DNA from: Seohaeicola saemankumensis
GTDB lineage: Bacteria > Pseudomonadota > Alphaproteobacteria > Rhodobacterales > Rhodobacteraceae
NCBI RefSeq assembly: GCF_021021435.1
Contig: NZ_JAINWI010000018.1
Coordinates: 54,324-118,323, forward strand
Direction: 5' to 3'
Length of the DNA stretch: 64,000 nt
Shown: positions 62,998 through 64,000 of the stretch, piece after piece
How positions within the stretch are numbered: position 1 is the stretch's first letter
Layout of the letters: every line of letters begins with the position of its first letter
Notes under the pieces: generated by a model
Seen by the model: only the letters and a program-made list of their open reading frames with translations
Databases searched by the model: none
What the model was told of the DNA's origin: nothing
Translations under genes and position numbers: made by a program

Positions 62998-63645
62998 TCA
63001 CTGTACAGAGAGGCGATCAACGACATTGGTCACGCCGGGCGCCGCCCAAGCGGCGCGCTCGGCACTTCTCCGCTCGCCAAGGTATCGGACCTTTCCCTCC
63101 AACGTGACCGTACCGTCCCGGACCGCAACCCGGATTCCCGAGGCGTCTAGTTCAGCATCTCGAAGCAGCGCCTTTTTGATCCGGTCGGTCACATCCTCGG
63201 CCCGCACCGACGGTGTGACCTTGAGATGATTGTTGATCCCGGTCACACCAGTCAGTCGGGAAATGGCGCGCACCGCAGCGTCAGCTTGATATCGCCACTC
63301 GACCTTGCCTTCGAGAGTCACGCGGCCTTTGGCAACAGTGACAAGCACCTTGTCCTCCGGCACGGATGTGTTCCATTTCAGCATATTAACGATCCGCTTC
63401 GCGATCTCGTCATCAGCCGTGATATGCACACCGATCGGACGCACTTCGATCTCGTCCGCGATTGCCCGCACGCCGATGACGTTTTCGACGATGTCCATCG
63501 CCGTGATCTTGTCGCTGTAACTCCGAACGTGGCCGGTTAGGGTCACAACCCCTTGATCCACAGCCACACCGATTTCGGCAGCATCGATGCTCGGCTCGAA
63601 ATCGAGCTCTTCGATAATGTCCAATCTAAGTTGCTTGTCGGTCAT
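62998..63645 (-). CDS. BON domain protein, three BON repeats
   Basis: A 215-residue protein with three tandem BON units (about residues 3-70, 78-146 and 150-214). Each contains the core pattern V-x-V-x-x-G-x-V-T-L-x-G-x-V (for example VAVDQGVVTLTGHV, VTVAKGRVTLEGKV and VAVRDGTVTLEGKV). No signal peptide is seen from the ATG at 63645, which follows AAGGAGTGAGAG, so it may be cytoplasmic. BON repeats bind phospholipids or other hydrophobic ligands and occur in osmotic and stress proteins. The frame open further upstream (to 63900) has no BON-like sequence. A possible FNR-type box lies 61 bases upstream. Confidence 0.87.
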   Translation of the reverse strand: MTDKQLRLDIIEELDFEPSIDAAEIGVAVDQGVVTLTGHVRSYSDKITAMDIVENVIGVRAIADEIEVRPIGVHITADDEIAKRIVNMLKWNTSVPEDKVLVTVAKGRVTLEGKVEWRYQADAAVRAISRLTGVTGINNHLKVTPSVRAEDVTDRIKKALLRDAELDASGIRVAVRDGTVTLEGKVRYLGERRSAERAAWAAPGVTNVVDRLSVQ

Positions 63646-63706
63646 CTCTCTCACTCCTTCCAAGAACCAACACGTTGCATGATGAGCGCGGCAAACCATC
63701 TCGGCA

Positions 63707-63720
63707 TTGACCGCTCTCAA
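63707..63720. promoter_or_regulatory. Weak FNR-type box TTGAC-CGCT-CTCAA
   Basis: It matches TTGAT-N4-ATCAA at 8 of 10 defined bases. Its distance to the BON-domain ATG (61 bases) is nearly the same as that of the better box at 61208 to its gene (60 bases). Confidence 0.4.
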
Positions 63721-63862
63721 TTGCCGTTGAAACGTCCTTCCCGGGTTGACGGAAGGAGCCGGCTTGCATCGGCTTTCTTCAAAGGGACACCAGTCGGCGG
63801 CTGCACCCGGGCCATGTTCGGCTCGAACCAGATCGTCAGGGAGCCACGCCGCTTGAGAGCTT

Positions 63863-63886
63863 TGAACCGCTCCGGGTTTACGGGAG
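63863..63886 (-). repeat. Terminal inverted repeat of an IS3-family element
   Basis: The segment starting TGAACCGCTCCGGGTTTACG resembles the ends of IS3/IS407-type elements (TGAACCGCCCCGGG-like). It lies 18 bases outside the transposase stop codon and marks the insertion boundary upstream of the BON-domain gene. Confidence 0.65.
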
Positions 63887-63903
63887 AGTTTCTGGTTCAA
63901 TGA

Positions 63904-64000
63904 TTACGCTGCTTTTTCATCAACGTTCAAGTTTGCGTAGAATGCCTCCTCTGCTTCGCTCGGTGTGATGTATCCGATGGCGCTGTGCAGGCGCGTCTTG
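63904..64000 (-). mobile_element. IS3-family transposase (OrfB) C-terminus, cut by the window edge
   Basis: The minus-strand frame reads KTRLHSAIGYITPSEAEEAF then YANLNVDEKAA and a stop at 63904. This is the conserved C-terminal end of the IS3-family integrase-type transposase: R-L-H-S-A-I-G-Y-x-T-P is the segment after the DDE core. The rest lies beyond the right edge, so whether the element is complete is unknown. Confidence 0.88.

Noticed and set aside
1..64000. CRISPR array, prophage, rRNA or replication origin
   Set aside because: No regularly spaced repeats, phage structural genes, rRNA-like sequence or origin-type iterons were noticed on reading through the window.

Overview
The window looks like a chromosomal stretch of an alphaproteobacterium, most likely a marine or soil member of the Rhodobacterales. 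The grounds are G+C-rich coding sequence, dense operons joined by ATGA overlaps, a NasT/NasS-controlled assimilatory nitrate cluster, a Hint-domain protein of a type frequent in roseobacters, FNR/FixK-type regulators, and paired leucine/terpene-type acyl-CoA carboxylase clusters. This is an inference from gene content; there is no rRNA gene here to confirm it.

Layout. (1) 1-17.7 kb: catabolism of branched-chain or isoprenoid acyl-CoAs. An isovaleryl-CoA dehydrogenase is divergent from an operon of crotonase, AtuA-like protein and a three-piece biotin-dependent carboxylase (separate biotin carboxylase, biotin carrier and carboxyltransferase). A PaaY-like protein, an SCP2-type thiolase and an SDR follow. 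A second operon encodes a TetR regulator, a complete methylcrotonyl-CoA carboxylase set (beta, hydratase, alpha), an acyl-CoA dehydrogenase and the biotin importer BioY. A 14-bp palindrome related to CTAACA-N2-TGTTAG recurs at four promoters here and probably defines one regulon of the TetR protein. (2) 17.9-26.5 kb: oxidoreductases and detoxification, with two OhrR-type MarR peroxide sensors, a periplasmic-type molybdenum hydroxylase pair, a GST, two metallo-beta-lactamase-fold hydrolases, a cupin and a flavin amine oxidase. (3) 26.5-32 kb: TetR-regulated RND efflux system plus a second TetR. (4) 32-39.2 kb: a Hint-domain protein and an RbbA/YhiH-like fused ABC exporter with HlyD adaptor and permease. 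(5) 39.5-44.8 kb: nadABC (quinolinate/NAD synthesis) and panBC (pantothenate synthesis). (6) 44.9-45.2 kb: a decayed remnant resembling TniB. (7) 45.4-59.4 kb: nasTS, an RNA leader with an ANTAR-type antiterminator and intrinsic terminator, nrtABC-type nitrate importer, nirBD, nasA, a TrpD2-like gene and cysG: a complete nitrate-to-ammonium assimilation operon. (8) 59.4-64 kb: a mobile-element-scarred stress region. A truncated IS6-family element replaces the end of cysG and is fused to a broken HPF/cold-shock pseudogene. Two Crp/Fnr regulators, a host-attachment-family protein and a BON-domain protein with FNR-type boxes follow, and an IS3-family element runs off the right edge.

How it works together: BioY would supply biotin to the two carboxylases; cysG supplies siroheme to NirB; NasT/NasS would couple nitrate or nitrite sensing to read-through of the nrt-nir-nas leader; the FNR-type regulators probably act on nearby genes through TTGAY-type boxes. 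No CRISPR array, rRNA or convincing tRNA was seen.
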